A stretch of DNA of 64,000 bases from Gelatoporia subvermispora B (lineage: Eukaryota; Basidiomycota; Agaricomycetes; Polyporales; Gelatoporiaceae), in NCBI GenBank assembly GCA_000320605.2, contig KB445791.1, positions 1,096,298 through 1,160,297 of the forward strand, read 5' to 3'. Each line of letters starts with the position of its first letter. The first letter of the stretch is position 1. Below, one piece after another: positions 36,001 to 48,534 of this stretch. A model generated the notes under the pieces. That model saw only the letters and a list, made by a program, of their open reading frames with translations. It was not told where the DNA came from and did not search any database. Made by a program: the position numbers and the translations under genes.

Positions 36001-36619
36001 AAACGCGCGCAGTCCACGCCGGGTAGAAGAACGCCTCGATTGTCGAGAACTGGCGCAGTGCGGGCTTGGGGTTCTCCATCATGGAGAGAGCCCCCAGAAA
36101 ATTGGGTGGTGGGGTGCGAAACGAGTAAGGGAATGAAGACGCCACTCACGCTATCGGCCTTCAATTTCCCACAATTTACACAAATACACTCCAAAATCTT
36201 CTTCACTTTCACGATGAAGCCTATGGAGCACGTTGAGCACCACGAGTCCCTAGAGGCTATGCAGCAGTAGTAGCTCACCTGGATGGAAGACAGGTCTTGC
36301 CAATTCAATGTGACCAAAGTGACCTGGGCACTCCGACATGCCCTCTCCACATGTCTGACACTTGAAGTTCCGGTCAATGGTTCCCATGCGAGGATCCATC
36401 AAACCGCCCAACTTCGGCTTGTGCGTCGTCTCGTCCATGACTTCCGGATGCTCGATCTTGGCGACCGAGTACGCTTTCTGAGACAAGGGGTCAATGCTGA
36501 GTTGATGAAATGCCTAGACCTTTGCGACTTACTATCTCCTCAGGAGAGAGGATACCGAACTGGACCTCCTTGACCTTGCGGATGGGGGCCGCGGAGTACG
36601 CGAACTGATGACCCAACAT
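30051..36619 (-). CDS. RPB1: RNA polymerase II largest subunit RPB1
   Basis: RPB1 is the catalytic subunit of nuclear RNA polymerase II. Exon 1 starts [20 protein letters not shown]. The clamp zinc site reads [17 protein letters not shown], followed by CICVNCGKL. Downstream are [35 protein letters not shown] and the magnesium-binding loop [20 protein letters not shown]. The bridge-helix region ([20 protein letters not shown]) and trigger-loop region ([20 protein letters not shown]) are intact. The long exon (30654 to about 34107) ends inside the CTD, whose remaining heptads are spread over six small exons down to the stop at 30051 (last residues [10 protein letters not shown]). The 5' part is also split by many introns, including a 22-nt exon at 34306-34327. 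The predicted length is about 1,750 aa. One CTD intron uses a GC donor. Not every exon between 34.3 and 36.3 kb was fixed exactly. Confidence 0.96.
30091..30993 (-). repeat. RPB1 C-terminal heptad repeats (CTD)
   Basis: About 20 heptad-like repeats of YSPTSPx are encoded here. The best-ordered block alternates YSPTSPS or YSPQSPS with FSPTSPR or FSPASPR, so tyrosine and phenylalanine alternate at position 1 while serine and arginine alternate at position 7. The distal repeats are mostly [14 protein letters not shown] and end in a Gln/Ser-rich tip. In the distal CTD, intron phases are consistently 1, cutting serine or threonine codons after the first base. Confidence 0.88.
30515..30517 (-). other. 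Predicted 3-nt exon in RPB1 CTD
   Basis: The triplet CTT is flanked by CACCAG and GTGAGT. Joining the 9-nt exon 30591-30599, this triplet and the exon 30463-30389 gives Y-S-P-T-S-P-A, a complete heptad. Skipping the triplet keeps the frame but loses the fifth-position serine. This is a prediction from periodicity and splice signals only. Confidence 0.5.
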
Positions 36620-37203
36620 GACTAACGCAGCAGAAACTCCAGTGATTTAAGTAAAGGAAAGTAAGAGGCGATCGAGCCAGAGAAATCAACAAGGGTGTGC
36701 TAAAGTAGTCAAGTCCACTGTCTAAATAGGCGTCTGGGTGGATGCCGACGCGTTTGAGCGAGAGCAGAGTCGCTCAGGAGCCTTTTCAACGGTTTTTCGG
36801 CGAGCCACGCAAGCTGAGTCAACCGTTCGAGGCGCGGGCTAGTCCGCACGGATCCCGATGATTCTTGCAGACACAACCAGACCAACAGAGCAAGATCCTC
36901 GAGCGACACGCGGGGGTGCCAGAGACACAGGCGGCGGACGAGGTGAGCGACGAGGAGGTGGTTGCTGGACAACCCAGATGGCGTCCACAATGCTCGGTCC
37001 CGCCATTGTCACTCCACGTCACGCTCCATTGTCACGCGTCCCTGCGGAGTTTGAACGCGTGCTTACGTTCTGTCACCGATCTGTCACGGTATGTCACGGG
37101 CGCGCCTGCGGGCGCAGCTCAGTCAGGCCGTCACGGGCGCGAAGCTATCACTCCCCATCGACCACGACCACGACAACCATCCTATCTTCTTACTTTTTTA
37201 CTT
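36620..37203. promoter_or_regulatory. Divergent promoter region, RPB1/VPS27
   Basis: 584 bp lie between the start codons of RPB1 (-) and VPS27 (+). The VPS27-proximal part has a short T-rich stretch (about 37186-37200). No TATA box is obvious for either gene, as is common for housekeeping genes. Confidence 0.45.
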
Positions 37204-39644
37204 ATGACTTCGTATTTGAGCTCACTATTGTGGGGGACGTCGCAGGTGGACGAGGCAGTCGGTGAGCATGCTCCGTTCGTTGCCGCCTATTGCGACACTG
37301 ACGTACCGCGTCAGACAAGGCTACCTCTGAGCTACTCCCCTCCGGCGCGGAAGACATTGCACTAAATCTCGAGATATGCGACCAGATTCGGTCAAAGTCT
37401 GTTCAGCCAAAGGATGCGATGCGTGCTCTCAAGCGAAGGCTGAACCACAAGAATCCTAATGTGCAGCTATTGGCGCTCGGTGTACGTGCATTCATGTTGC
37501 CATCGTATCGCCTACGCACTAAGATATTACATCACACATAGCTGACGGACACATGTATCAAGAACGGAGGTGACCCATTCCTGCAGGAGGTTGCCTCTCG
37601 GGAATTCATGGACAACCTTGTCTCGATACTCAAGCTACCTTGGCTCAACATTGATGTCAAGAACAAAATGCTACGACTTATTCAGAACTGGGCAATCGCA
37701 TTCGAGGGTAAGCCCACTCTGGGCTATGTTGGCGAGGTATACAAGACTCTTCAGCGCGAAGGTACGGCAGCCACTACCTCATTCATGAGACCATCATTGA
37801 CCTGTGTTGCACAGGCTTCAGCTTCCCACCGCGAGACCCGGCAGTAATCAGCTCGGCAATGGTTGATACCCAGACTGCACCGGAATGGATCGACTCGGAC
37901 GTCTGTCTGCGGTGTCGTACTCAATTCTCCTTCACGAACCGCAAGCACCATTGCCGGAATTGCGGACAGGTCTTCGATCAACAGTGTTCTTCCAAGGTCA
38001 TGCCCCTGCCTCACTTTGGTATAACTCAGGACGTCAGGGTGTGCGATAGCTGCTACACCAAGCTCAGCAAGAAGAATCACAAGTGCGTCGCGTGATTGAC
38101 CTATTAGCACTGGCGCTGACCCTGCATATTCAACAGGATGCATCGCCCATCACAGAGCGTTTCCAGCTCGCGCCATCGCTCTGCACGCGAATTCGCTGAC
38201 GCCGATCTACAACGCGCGATACAACTCTCGCTGGAGGAGGTTGGCGCTGCAGGCCCACGACGACCAGGATATGTCCCCTCGGCGTCCCCTTGGACGACAT
38301 CCGAGCCACCCATCGTAGACACAGCTTCTCACCCCTACTCATCCTCCTACAAGCCACAGGACGTTGAAGAGGACGATCCGGATCTCAAAGCTGCCATTGA
38401 AGCTAGCCTACGGGAAGCTAATGCGCCAAAACCCAGCGCACCCGTAGCCATCGAGACACCAACCTCGGAGCACCCGTCTTACTCATATGACGGGCCGGGA
38501 TATGCGCAGTCATATCCTCCATCAGCTGCAACACCCAAGCCGAGGGTGCCTGCAACGTCTAATTACGACTTGGAACCTCTTGAGGCGGACGCAATTTTGA
38601 CCTTCAGCCAGACGGTGGATCAGCTACAGGCGCAGGGTGGCAGGGACATCTCCAGATATCCGGCGGTGACTGAGTTGTTCGACAAGGCGAACTCGCTGAG
38701 GCCTAAACTCGCAATGAATCTCAGCGACGCAGGTCGGAAAGAGGGTATGCATTCTCATGATGCATCTGATTGTTCAGAAACTGATGAGGGCCTACTCAGA
38801 AATCTTGTCAGAGATGCACGATAAGCTCTCGCAGGCTGTCAAGTTATACGACCAGCTGTTGACACAGCAGGTGTCACGGCCTCAATGGCGGGCACCGAGC
38901 GTGGACCCTTACCAGCAGCCCAATAATCCTGGTTATGCTCCGCGGTATCAAACTATGGACGGGTCGTACGGCACATGGGCGCCCAACATGCAGCCTCCGC
39001 AACAGAGTGCGCCTCAAGTTCAGCCACAACACACCCAGGGTCCGTACTTTGCCGGTCCCCTGCAAGAGCAAGCGCAACCCAATGGGATGTATGTCACATC
39101 TCCCGCTGTGGAGGCCTATCGCGGGCAGAGCCAGGTCTATCAGCCATCACGGAGCGCCGTGCCACAGCCGTCCTCCCCGGAGCTACAGCAGCGATACGCC
39201 AGCCCTCCTATATCGGCACCTTCGCAGCATTACACTGCCCCAACTCCGGCTCCGGTCTCGCAGTACAGTGTCAGTTCACCTCAGATTCCTTATGCCGTGC
39301 CAGCGGCTCCAGCCCCCGTCCTCGTCTCGCAGCCTCCACCACCTCCCCAGCCTGTTCAGTCCCCGCCTATCGTACCCCAGGCAACACCTTCTTTGGCTCG
39401 TCACAATACGGTTGCAGCATACCCAACGTCGCCGCCCCCGAACACCAACACCAACACGTACCCTCATCGCCAGAACACCATCTCGCACACGCCCCAGCAG
39501 CTGAACCACCTCCAGCATATATCGGTACCCACCCAACTCCCGAGTTTCCCTGCGGTGCCGACTACGGCACCACAGGGGTACCCCATGTATGGCTCCCCGA
39601 TGCCGGAGGCAGAGCGAAAAGAGGCGTTGCTGATCGACTTGTAA
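37204..39644 (+). CDS. VPS27: ESCRT-0 subunit VPS27 (HRS homologue)
   Basis: VPS27 recognises ubiquitinated cargo on endosomes and recruits ESCRT-I. Exon 1 gives [19 protein letters not shown], and the next begins [20 protein letters not shown], the start of the VHS domain (through about residue 145). The FYVE zinc finger follows ([20 protein letters not shown] with CGQVF and CDSCY), which binds PI3P. Two ubiquitin-interacting motifs are clear: [14 protein letters not shown] and [14 protein letters not shown]. Next is the HSE1-binding helical region ([20 protein letters not shown]), reached by an intron best placed at 38745-38799. A long Pro/Gln-rich tail ends at LLIDL, a C-terminal clathrin box like that of yeast VPS27. 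The length is about 690 aa. It lies 334 bp upstream of VPS35 on the same strand. Confidence 0.93.
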
Positions 39645-39978
39645 TGCTCATGTTGTAGTATATGTTGTTGTATGTCAGGATAGGATAGGAATGTGTATAA
39701 CTTGCATGCGGACTTTATAGACGACACGTTTTCTTGAGCACATCGAATTGGTGTGAACGCGACGGGATTGTGTGCACGATTGTCAGCGCGGGGCCGCGAG
39801 CGCGTGCTGGTAGGTGCGAATTCCCATATTCGGAGGACTGCAGATAGCCGGGCTGGGTAGACGCAACTCCATAGCGCAGCCATAGCCAGCTGCTGTGACG
39901 ACCTACTTGCTCTTTTTTGCCCTGTCCAGGCAGGTTTCTGTTTATTTCCTGGTGTAACGCGTGTATCTCTACCGAACC
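39645..39978. other. Intergenic VPS27-VPS35
   Basis: 334 bases contain the VPS27 3' end and the VPS35 promoter. A minus-strand open frame crossing this span is a chance frame without motifs. Confidence 0.5.
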
Positions 39979-42900
39979 ATGGCCGCCGTAAGCCCGGCTG
40001 TCGTGGAGGAGGGCAAGCTGCTCAGCGAGTCCCTGAGCACCGTCAAGATACAGGTTCAGCAGATGAAGAGACACCTGGTGCGTGTTCATCTGCACGAGCT
40101 CTTCGCGAGCTCGCAAGTTTCTTCGCTGCTTTGTATTCATAGGTCTCATGGCATTCTATCTGCTGCCAGGAACTTGACCAGCTCATGGACGCGCTCAAGA
40201 GCGCGAGTCTCATGTTGGCGGAATTGCGCACTTCCTCGCTCTCGCCCAAGCAATACTACGAACTGTGTACGTGTCGTGGCACAGCATAGACACTGATGAT
40301 TCTGATGTGGCGCGTCAGACATGGCCGTCTTTGATGCTCTCCGTCATTTATCCAATTATCTATACGACGCGCACACCCAAGGACGGCACCATCTCGCGGA
40401 TCTCTACGAACTTGTACAATATGCGGGAAATATCGTCCCCCGACTATACCTTATGATAACTGTTGGCTCTGTGTACATGTCTATCCCCGACGCGCCGGTG
40501 AAGGAGATCATGAAGGACATGATGGAGATGTCGCGCGGTGTGCTGCACCCCATCCGAGGACTATTCCTGCGGCATTACCTCAGTGGACAAACCAAAAACC
40601 ACCTACCAGTTGGCAACGACAACGGGTGAGCCCATATCTCTCAGCCCTCGATGCAGCGTTTCTTGACATTCGTGCACAGCCCCGGAGGTAACCTGCAGGA
40701 TTCGATCAACTTTGTATTGACGAACTTCATCGAGATGAATAAGCTATGGGTGAGGTTGCAGCACCAAGGTCACTCCCGGGACCGCGAGAAGCGCGAGATG
40801 GAGCGGAAGGAACTGCGCATCCTCGTCGGCACGAACCTCGTGCGGCTGAGCCAGCTGGATGGAGTCGACTTGGACCTCTACCAGACCATCATCCTGCCAA
40901 GTATTCTGCAGCAAGTTGTCAGCTGCAAGGACGTCATTGCACAGGAGTACTTGATGGAGGTCGTGATCCAGGTACGCTTCTGCTAATCAATCAGTCATAT
41001 ATCAGCAACTTAATGTGGTTCGTGCTTCCTCAGGTATTCACGGACGAGTTCCATCTTCATAGCCTTGGACCTTTCCTCTCAGCGACTGCGCAACTTCACC
41101 CGAAAGTCAACATCAAGCAGATTGTAATTGCCCTGATCGACCGACTGGCCGCGTACGCTGCGCGGGAAGCTGAGAATGAAGATCCAGACGAGACGAAACG
41201 GCAGGAAGAGGCTGCGGCGCGGCGACTTGCCGAGAAGGTCAGGATCCAGAAAGCTCGTCTGCGCCAGAACGGCAACGGGTCGACAACGACAGTCACTGAG
41301 TCATATACCGCTGAAAGCGCTGAATGGGGCTCAGAACCACCCACCCCTACTGTGGAGAGCGAGAAGGAGACATCGACGGCACCATCGACGGTCGACACAG
41401 ACGAGTACCAGAGTGAGAAAGTTGACAAGGGCAAGGAGAAGGCGGTAGAGGAACCGCAGGTCCGCAAGTTCAGAGGTGTCCCGGAGAATGTCAAGCTGTT
41501 CGAGGTGTTCTGGCAGCAGGTCGTGGAATTGATCAAGGTTGGGTTCCCCCACGCTTTCTCTTCTGTGATAGCTGACACGCCGCGGTAGGCGAGACCAGAT
41601 CTATCCATACAAGATGTCACCGCCTTATTGGTTTCTCTGACGAACTTGTCATTGAGCTGCTACCCTGACCGGCTGGAGTACGTGGACCAGATTCTTATCT
41701 TCGCCAGCGAAAAGATTCGGGATTTCAAAGACAGGTAAAGCACATCACGTGTGTACAGGTTAATGGTATAGCTCTGATCATTCATTCCAGCCCTGATATT
41801 CATACCCCACAAGCTACGAGCAACCTTGCCTCTCTTCTGCTTGCCCCTATCAACTCCTACCAATCGGTCCTCACACTTCTCGCCCTCCAACAATACCGGC
41901 CCCTCCTTGCACTACAGCCTTTCTCGACCCGCCGCTCCCTCGCTCACGCTCTCGTGTCTTCGGTGCTCAAGAACGAGACCATCATCGAGACGCCGGAGGA
42001 TGTGAACGGGATCTTGGAGCTGTGTCATGTACTCATTAAGGACCAGACAGATGCGACGGGCGGCCTGGGAAGCCATGTGCAGCACCCGAGTATCAAGGAC
42101 GGGCGGGGACGGGGGCAGCCACACGAGCGGGAGGAGTTGGCGGAGGAGCAAGGATGGGTGGCACGGATGGTACATCTGTTCAGGGCAGAGTCTCTGGATG
42201 TGCAATTCGAGGTGAGCATGGCTCTTAGTGATATGTAATGTTGTTTTTGAAGACTGATTGTCATGATGTAGCTACTGCAAACAGCGCGCAGACACTTCGA
42301 GGCCGGTGGCGAGCGGATGCGGTTCACATATCCAGCGCTCATCACAGCAGCCATTAAACTCTGCCGGCGCTATAAGAACCAGGAGCATCTTGTGAGTCAA
42401 CCATCCTACTCTTCTTAAGACTGTGCTTACCAGGTGGTACATATAGGACGAGAACTGGGAGACGAAGGTCTCGACAATCCTCAAGTTCGTGCGTCAGCTT
42501 ACCTCGATCCTGGCCTCGCAAGTCGAGGCACCGTCGATCGCGCTGCGTCTCTTCCTGCTCGCAGCGCAGATCGCTGACGAGTGCGGGTTCGAGGACCTTA
42601 CGTACGACCTGTACGTCGAGGCATTCTCCGTGTACGAGGAGAGTATCTCCGAGAGCCGTGCACAGCTTCAGGCGATCACGCTCATCATCGGCACGCTCCA
42701 GAGCGCCCGCGTCTTCGGCGTCGACAACTACGACACGCTCATCACCAAGGCTGCGCTCCACGGCGCGAAGCTCCTCAAGAAGCCGCATCAGGCGACCGCG
42801 GTCAACCTTGCAAGCCACTTGTGGTGGCAGGAGCCTCCGCCCGAGGACGACGCCGCTCCGGCGACGAAGGAGCCAGAGAAGCCGGCGGTGAAGGCTGAGG

Positions 42901-43458
42901 GCGATGTGGAGAGCCCCAAGGCGGTATGTCTTCCTTGTACATAAAACGGACCGTGTTTCTGACCTCGTTCCTGTAGTACCCGCACCAGGACAGCAAGCGC
43001 GTGCTCGAATGCCTGCAGAAGGCACTCCGCATCGCGAACTCCGCCACGGAGGAGATTATCACGGTGCAGATGTACTGCGACACACTCGACCACTACCTCT
43101 TCTACCTCGATCGCGGTGCCGAGGCGGTTAGTTCATTCCGTTCCAGTATTGGACGGGCATGTTACTGATGTCCATATCTCACACAAATCAGGTCACGCCC
43201 AAGTTCGTGAACAGCCTCGTCGAGCTCATCACGTCCGCGATCGACAACATCGCGTCGCCGGACGTGCACCCGTCGCAGCGCGCCCCTCCGGGCCTGCTCG
43301 AGGGCGTGCAGACACCAGACATGATTGCGCGCCACTTCCGTAACACACTCATGTATATCCAAACGAAGAAGACCCAGGCAGGCGACGTGGAAGGTTCTCG
43401 CTGGGACGATGTTGATGTCGTCGGTGCGCTGCTGAAGATGGACCTTGGTGGACGGTAG
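39979..43458 (+). CDS. VPS35: Retromer subunit VPS35
   Basis: VPS35 is the alpha-solenoid core of retromer, which retrieves receptors from endosomes to the Golgi. The N-terminus ([20 protein letters not shown]) leads to [20 protein letters not shown], containing the PRLYLM motif that binds VPS26. Then come [29 protein letters not shown] and [16 protein letters not shown], all close to the family. A variable acidic and Ser/Thr-rich linker lies at about 41,280-41,460. The C-terminal solenoid ends with [20 protein letters not shown] and [12 protein letters not shown]. About ten exons give roughly 940 aa, normal for fungi. Its neighbour VPS27 acts on the same membrane, though this adjacency may be chance. 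Confidence 0.95.
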
Positions 43459-46438
43459 AGCGAAGAACTCGGAAGGGCTTAACGACGAGGACCTGTAGAT
43501 TTTGGCTATGGATTGGGGACGGTGGTGGTTCTGTGTACGTATTTGTACTTCGCTACACGTAATTGCATTATTTCTGCTATCACATTTTTGCTCTGCTTTG
43601 CACGCAATGAGCAACAGACTCGAGCAGCTCCCATGTACGACTTTCCTAACGACGTAACAGCGGGAATGAATATATGGTGAATTGGCAGTCTCGAAGACCA
43701 GTTTCGGATGTACTGAAGCATATGCAGGAAAGAAATGTATATTGATGTGGTATCCGCAAGTAATATCAGAGAGAAGGGGGAAAGCAATTGAGACATATGT
43801 CAGTTGCCCTCCCTGGGGATGGAAAGGAAAGAACTCACCTCGCCTGCTTAAGGGGATGGGGCAACTTGGAGATCGGGCAGGAAGGCGGAACCTGCATCTG
43901 GTCATGTATCGTCGTCGCCATGCAGCTCGGACAATAGATGTCTGCGGCGCCCCAAACTAGTGCTTTGGACCGTGAACCTGCACTGCGAAGAATTATCATG
44001 TGCATCTGTACGTTCAACGAAGCCAGGAAACTATACATAGCGTCCGGTGTTGTCGACGGCCAAGAGAAGTTAGAACGGTTGCTTCACTTTTAGGCACAGT
44101 CGCTAGTAGAGTCAGAATTAAATCGATGATGAAGCAAGTGGCAATTCCAGTGTTGTACGTTGTACGACACCGCAACTGAGTAGATGAGTCTCTACAGGCG
44201 GCACATAGTCCGGATAATGAGTTCTTCAACGTCAACGTGTTCAACAGCCACGCATCGCGAGCATTCATTCTGACAGCCATCTTGACTTCTCGGTGGGAGC
44301 CGGGATATTTGTTGTAAGTGATCAAATACAATCTCTCGCGCTCATCGGCATAGGTATTCCATCCAGGTTCGTTGTATACTTCGAACGGACACATCAGCAA
44401 ATTCAACATTTTATCTGTAACTACTTATCGAATGCTTTGCGTACTTGACCACACTTGAAAGTACTTAACATGGGCGCTTGTAGAGCGCTTCCAAGGCGCC
44501 TATAGGAAAAGGCGTTGTAAGTAACGTCCAGTAAAGATAAGTGCGCCAAGTAGAATACAGTAGGCTCGCGAACTTGCGGCAGCTTGATTCGCGACTTGAT
44601 TTCACTTTAGTCAGGCTTAAATTCCGTTCAATTGGGCCACTGTCGGCTTATTTTTTGGTGCTCGGGCTCAGGTCTGTTCGAGGGTCATTCAAGGGCCCAG
44701 AGAGGACGTCCGAGATCGCAAAGAAGTCCACACGAGTACGTTTGAGCTGGTTCCGTTTAAGCGCCCGTCCGAGTAACTCCAAGTACCGGAAAGGAAACTG
44801 ATGATTTTGCTGATGGCCCATGCGGATAGCTGAAGTCAAACATTGCACCTCTGCCATAATATGTGCTGGCTAGGCGCGTCGAGGTCTGCCGTGCACCTGG
44901 GGAGAAGTTTAGATATTGCCAATGTACTACGCAAGTCCGTCCACTAGCGCACGCTCACGCTCGGACTCCGCACTGCGTCCGTTCAGGTTCAGGACTTTCG
45001 GGGACGCCGATACTGTCGCCTCCGGGCGCTACCATCGCGAACGTTTGAGTGATCTCCGAGGCTCTGAGCCCACGACATCCATTCAAGAGGCTGCGCCGTG
45101 TAAGCATGGTTCGCTCTAAGGGACAATATTGCAATTCTACGGCGGCTCACTGCACGTCTTACCCGCCTCAATGCAAGGCCGAGTCCACCCGCAGGCGTCT
45201 ATAGAACACAGTCCAACGACAGTGGGCACGGTGAGACGACGGCATGTAAGTACATGTAGATGTTTCCATTTCTGACCCAACAACTTGTACGCAAGTACGC
45301 AACTTCTCAGATGGGCAGCCCAATATGCATACGGGCTCTTTTGCTCCAGTACGCGAATGCTCAGCGATATGCCTAGTTTGACTTCGTTACGCAAGAGCTC
45401 TTGATCCGTGCAAGGAGTAGCTGTTGATCCGTATTCAATCCGAGGGCAAAGGGCGAAGAGGCCGTGCGGTTGGCTCGCCAGAGCTATCTGCGCCAGACGC
45501 AATGGTGGATAACTGAGTCACGTACAATGACTACCCAGAGAAGGTATGATCAGTAACGCGGCTGCACGTAGTCCATGTGGGTAACTAACGCGGCACAATA
45601 CCAGTCTCCCGGAACTGCTGGGGTCGAATATGCCCATTCTGATCCAAGGACACAACGCGTGTATTTAATAATCGTAGGCGCAGCGAACTCGTTGCGGTGT
45701 CCTTCAATTCCGCAAACGGCATGTGTGAGCCGATGTGGGGCGTTCTCGATTGAACGCTTGCGTTTTACGACATATGCGCGGGGTATGTCAGATCGGCTTC
45801 ATCGGAGAGGAGCACCTGCTGAACGCCCATAACCCATGAATATTGGACACCTTCTGCCTCGTGTCCTGCAGACAAAGGAGAAAGAACCTGTGGAAGACAA
45901 TTTCCGTCTTAATATTCAGCTAACGCGGTGTTACAACCAATGAGACTTGTAACATGCGTGTCAGGTGAGTCTCATATCGCAAACGACATGGTATGGAAGT
46001 TGAGGAGTCATCTGAAATGGTACATCGATGTTCATAGTAGAGACCACAAGCGGCGAAACAGACTCCGTCGTCCTTATGCACTCATGGAAGTCATCACATT
46101 TGGGATATCGACGACTGCGGTTAGTATCTGACCTGGTCGTGAGCAAGGTGGCCTCCTGCCAGTACTAACGTTGCCTTCTCAAGGCCCGAGACAATTTCGT
46201 TGGCTGTGAGCTTGTCGGAACACGGAATAGGGATCTTTCAAATCTTCTCCACAATTCAGATGTACAAAGTTGTGTCGTACGCGTAGGCGCCTCTGCTCTG
46301 AGGTTGAGACCGAATGTGATTCCTTCGGAGCAGGCATGGAATACTTGTATCGCTTAAAAGCATCTCACCGGGCGACATTACTTGCTCTCCATTTGAACAT
46401 TGTGTTCAGTGACCGATCACCGTGCAGCTACTGCCACG
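43459..46438. other. 3 kb gene-poor region before MACPF genes
   Basis: No gene with recognisable domains is seen. Several frames of 60-130 codons on both strands lack motifs and do not join into a plausible spliced model. Base composition is near 50% GC, lower than the flanking VPS35 exons. This is the boundary between the housekeeping block and the accessory part of the window. Confidence 0.45.
44014..44409 (-). CDS. Unrecognised open frame (131 aa), doubtful
   Basis: A minus-strand frame starting MLNLLMCPFEVYNEPGW has a hydrophilic, Tyr/Arg-rich first half and a hydrophobic stretch, CFIIDLILTLLATV, near residue 95. It belongs to no family I know. It could be a membrane-protein exon, a gene remnant or chance. 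There is no supporting splice structure or neighbour. Confidence 0.2.
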   Translation of the reverse strand: MLNLLMCPFEVYNEPGWNTYADERERLYLITYNKYPGSHREVKMAVRMNARDAWLLNTLTLKNSLSGLCAACRDSSTQLRCRTTYNTGIATCFIIDLILTLLATVPKSEATVLTSLGRRQHRTLCIVSWLR

Positions 46439-48114
46439 ATGGCCGATTTACCTGCTCTCGATTCGTTGGGATATACTATCAACGTGCTTACCGTCTCACC
46501 TCACAACGTTAACGGGGTAAGTATCTCATGCCTTCCTTTTGTGTCCGTAACATGATGGGGGATCGTCGTAGGTCTTGGATGCCGTCAACCGAAGTGTGCA
46601 AACCATCAAGCCTCATGAACAATATAGGGAAGTTTTAGTCGGTAAGTAAAAGCGGAAATTACAGTGCGAGTAGTTTCAGACCAGTTATAGATGGTGAGAC
46701 GTACGACGTGCCGAAGAGCGTCGTGATCTCGCTAAATGCTACAAGCACTGACACGTTCTTCAACGTCTACGAGTCTGGAAACTCGGTGCGCCACGAACTC
46801 AAGACTAATCGCAACCTTGAGGCACGGTACATTGCGTTCTCCGGGAACCATCTATCCTACTCAACCGACAAATCATTCCGCGACGATTGCCAGTATGCAT
46901 TTCTCACCACTGCGATTGAGAGATACAGCGCTTCCTTGAGGAACTACCACACGCTGCTTGACGAAGCGGTGATCTCCCTGCCGACCAAATTCAACGTCGG
47001 GAACGCCGAAGAGTTCAAATTTTTCTTTGAGGCAGTCGGTACACACGTCATTGTCAATGTGAAGTATGGCGCCCGCTATACAATGGTGAGGACCTTTTAT
47101 GCTATTTCATCAGGGTTCCCTGACATCGTGATCAGGTTGGCTGGGCCACGAACAAAGACAGCGAGATGAACCAAAATTTCAAAGCGAATGTCTCCCAGAC
47201 CTTTGCGGGAATTAGCAAGCCCATCATTACTGCCGGCGGCCCAGACGACATGAAGGCTCGAGAGCAGTATGATCGATTCCTCCTAGGCTTCAGTAAAAGT
47301 GTCTCTTGCAGAGGAGGTAACCTAGAGGAAGCCGTCCAGGTGGAGAATGAGCCGTTTTCCAGTGCCAATTACCAGGCATGGCTTGCGACCGCTCGCACAC
47401 AGCCTGCCGCGACCGGCGTCAGTCTTAACCCAATTTGGTCGGTCGCGGCTCTCTACCCCGACAAAGGTGTCAAATCGCGCGCTATCCCGTTGCAGCGTGC
47501 ATACGAGTACTACACGACGCACCCAAAGGTATGCGTGACGAAAGCCAAGCTCCTGATTCGTGCCGACTGGGCGGAGTTCTCTCTGGGTACCCCCAGTGCT
47601 TTGATTTATGTGCCCGACAACCACCCTGAGATGACGACATGGACGGCAAGCAAGATCATCTGGGGAAAGCCGGGAGAATATCCCACTCAGCCAGGCTCCA
47701 TCGAAATTCTGTGAGTTCTAACTTCTCTGCGTGTTCATCTTTCGCTGATGATGAGTACAGGTTTGACATCATCTACGATGGCTCCCCGATAGACTTCTAC
47801 ACTTGTCACGGTTCATTCGCCTCTAGCGAGGAGAAGGGCGAAATCAGGGTCCTGATGGACGAGGCGAGTGTCCATTGCCTCTGCTTACTTATTGATCTGA
47901 ATTTCATTCACAGCATAATCACGTAAATGATAAAAGCGGAGAGGGAATACTGAACATCCAGCATGAGCACAACGTCTCCACGTCCGAGGTTGAATCCGCC
48001 GGAAGTGAGTGTCTTCTTCCGCGGACCTGGCAGCAAGCCCTCGATACGTATTTCAAAGTCACTGGCAAGCCTGATCCGCGACAACGAAAGACGGCGAGCG
48101 CGACTGATGAGTAA
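46439..48114 (+). CDS. MACPF-domain protein 1 (pleurotolysin-B-like)
   Basis: This predicted membrane-attack-complex/perforin protein resembles the B component of fungal two-part pore formers. It has six exons: 46439-46516, 46572-46641, 46691-47085, 47136-47710, 47761-47869 and 47914-48114, with intron phases 0, 1, 0, 2, 0, giving 475 aa. The MACPF signature Val-Gly-Thr-His followed by a Tyr-Gly-Ala-Arg-Tyr motif lies in exon 3, about residues 165-180. The C-terminal third (exons 4-6) is beta-rich and shared with its neighbour. No clear signal peptide is visible. The role may be defence, fruiting or interaction with other organisms, but this is inference. The frame is intact. It is paralogous to the gene at 48535-50241, 420 bp downstream on the same strand. 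Confidence 0.82.
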
Positions 48115-48534
48115 GCATACTCTAGCTGGTACGAGCCTACGTGAACCTAACGATGAGGCGCTTGCATCTCGTCTGTTCAGGAGCGCGAGAGATGCACAGG
48201 CTGGAGCTCGCCGCAACGGGGTCCAACTCAATTTCGGTCATTTAGAAGTTAATTTTGGTATTCACCGTCGTTCAGACTAAGTTCATGTCCGGGCTCCGTG
48301 GTAGGAATGTATTCCGACATTGTCGTTGGGATTGCTTGTCTCGTAGTCTGAGTTCACGTTTTTGGTTCATCCATGAGAGTATTGTGTGTCCCGATAATCA
48401 AGTAGATTTCGCAAGGGGTATGCATACAGTATTCAAATCCAAAATGCCTAAGCTATATAAGAGCTGGGTGTCGACTGCCCCCTGCAGAGCTCATTGAAGA
48501 CTCGCCGCCAACCGACTATATTCTGCAGATAAGA
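48115..48534. promoter_or_regulatory. Intergenic between MACPF genes with TATA box
   Basis: 420 bp separate the stop of the first MACPF gene from the ATG of the second. A TATATAA sequence at 48454-48460, followed by GAG, lies 75 nt before the ATG, so the second gene probably has its own promoter. Confidence 0.6.
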
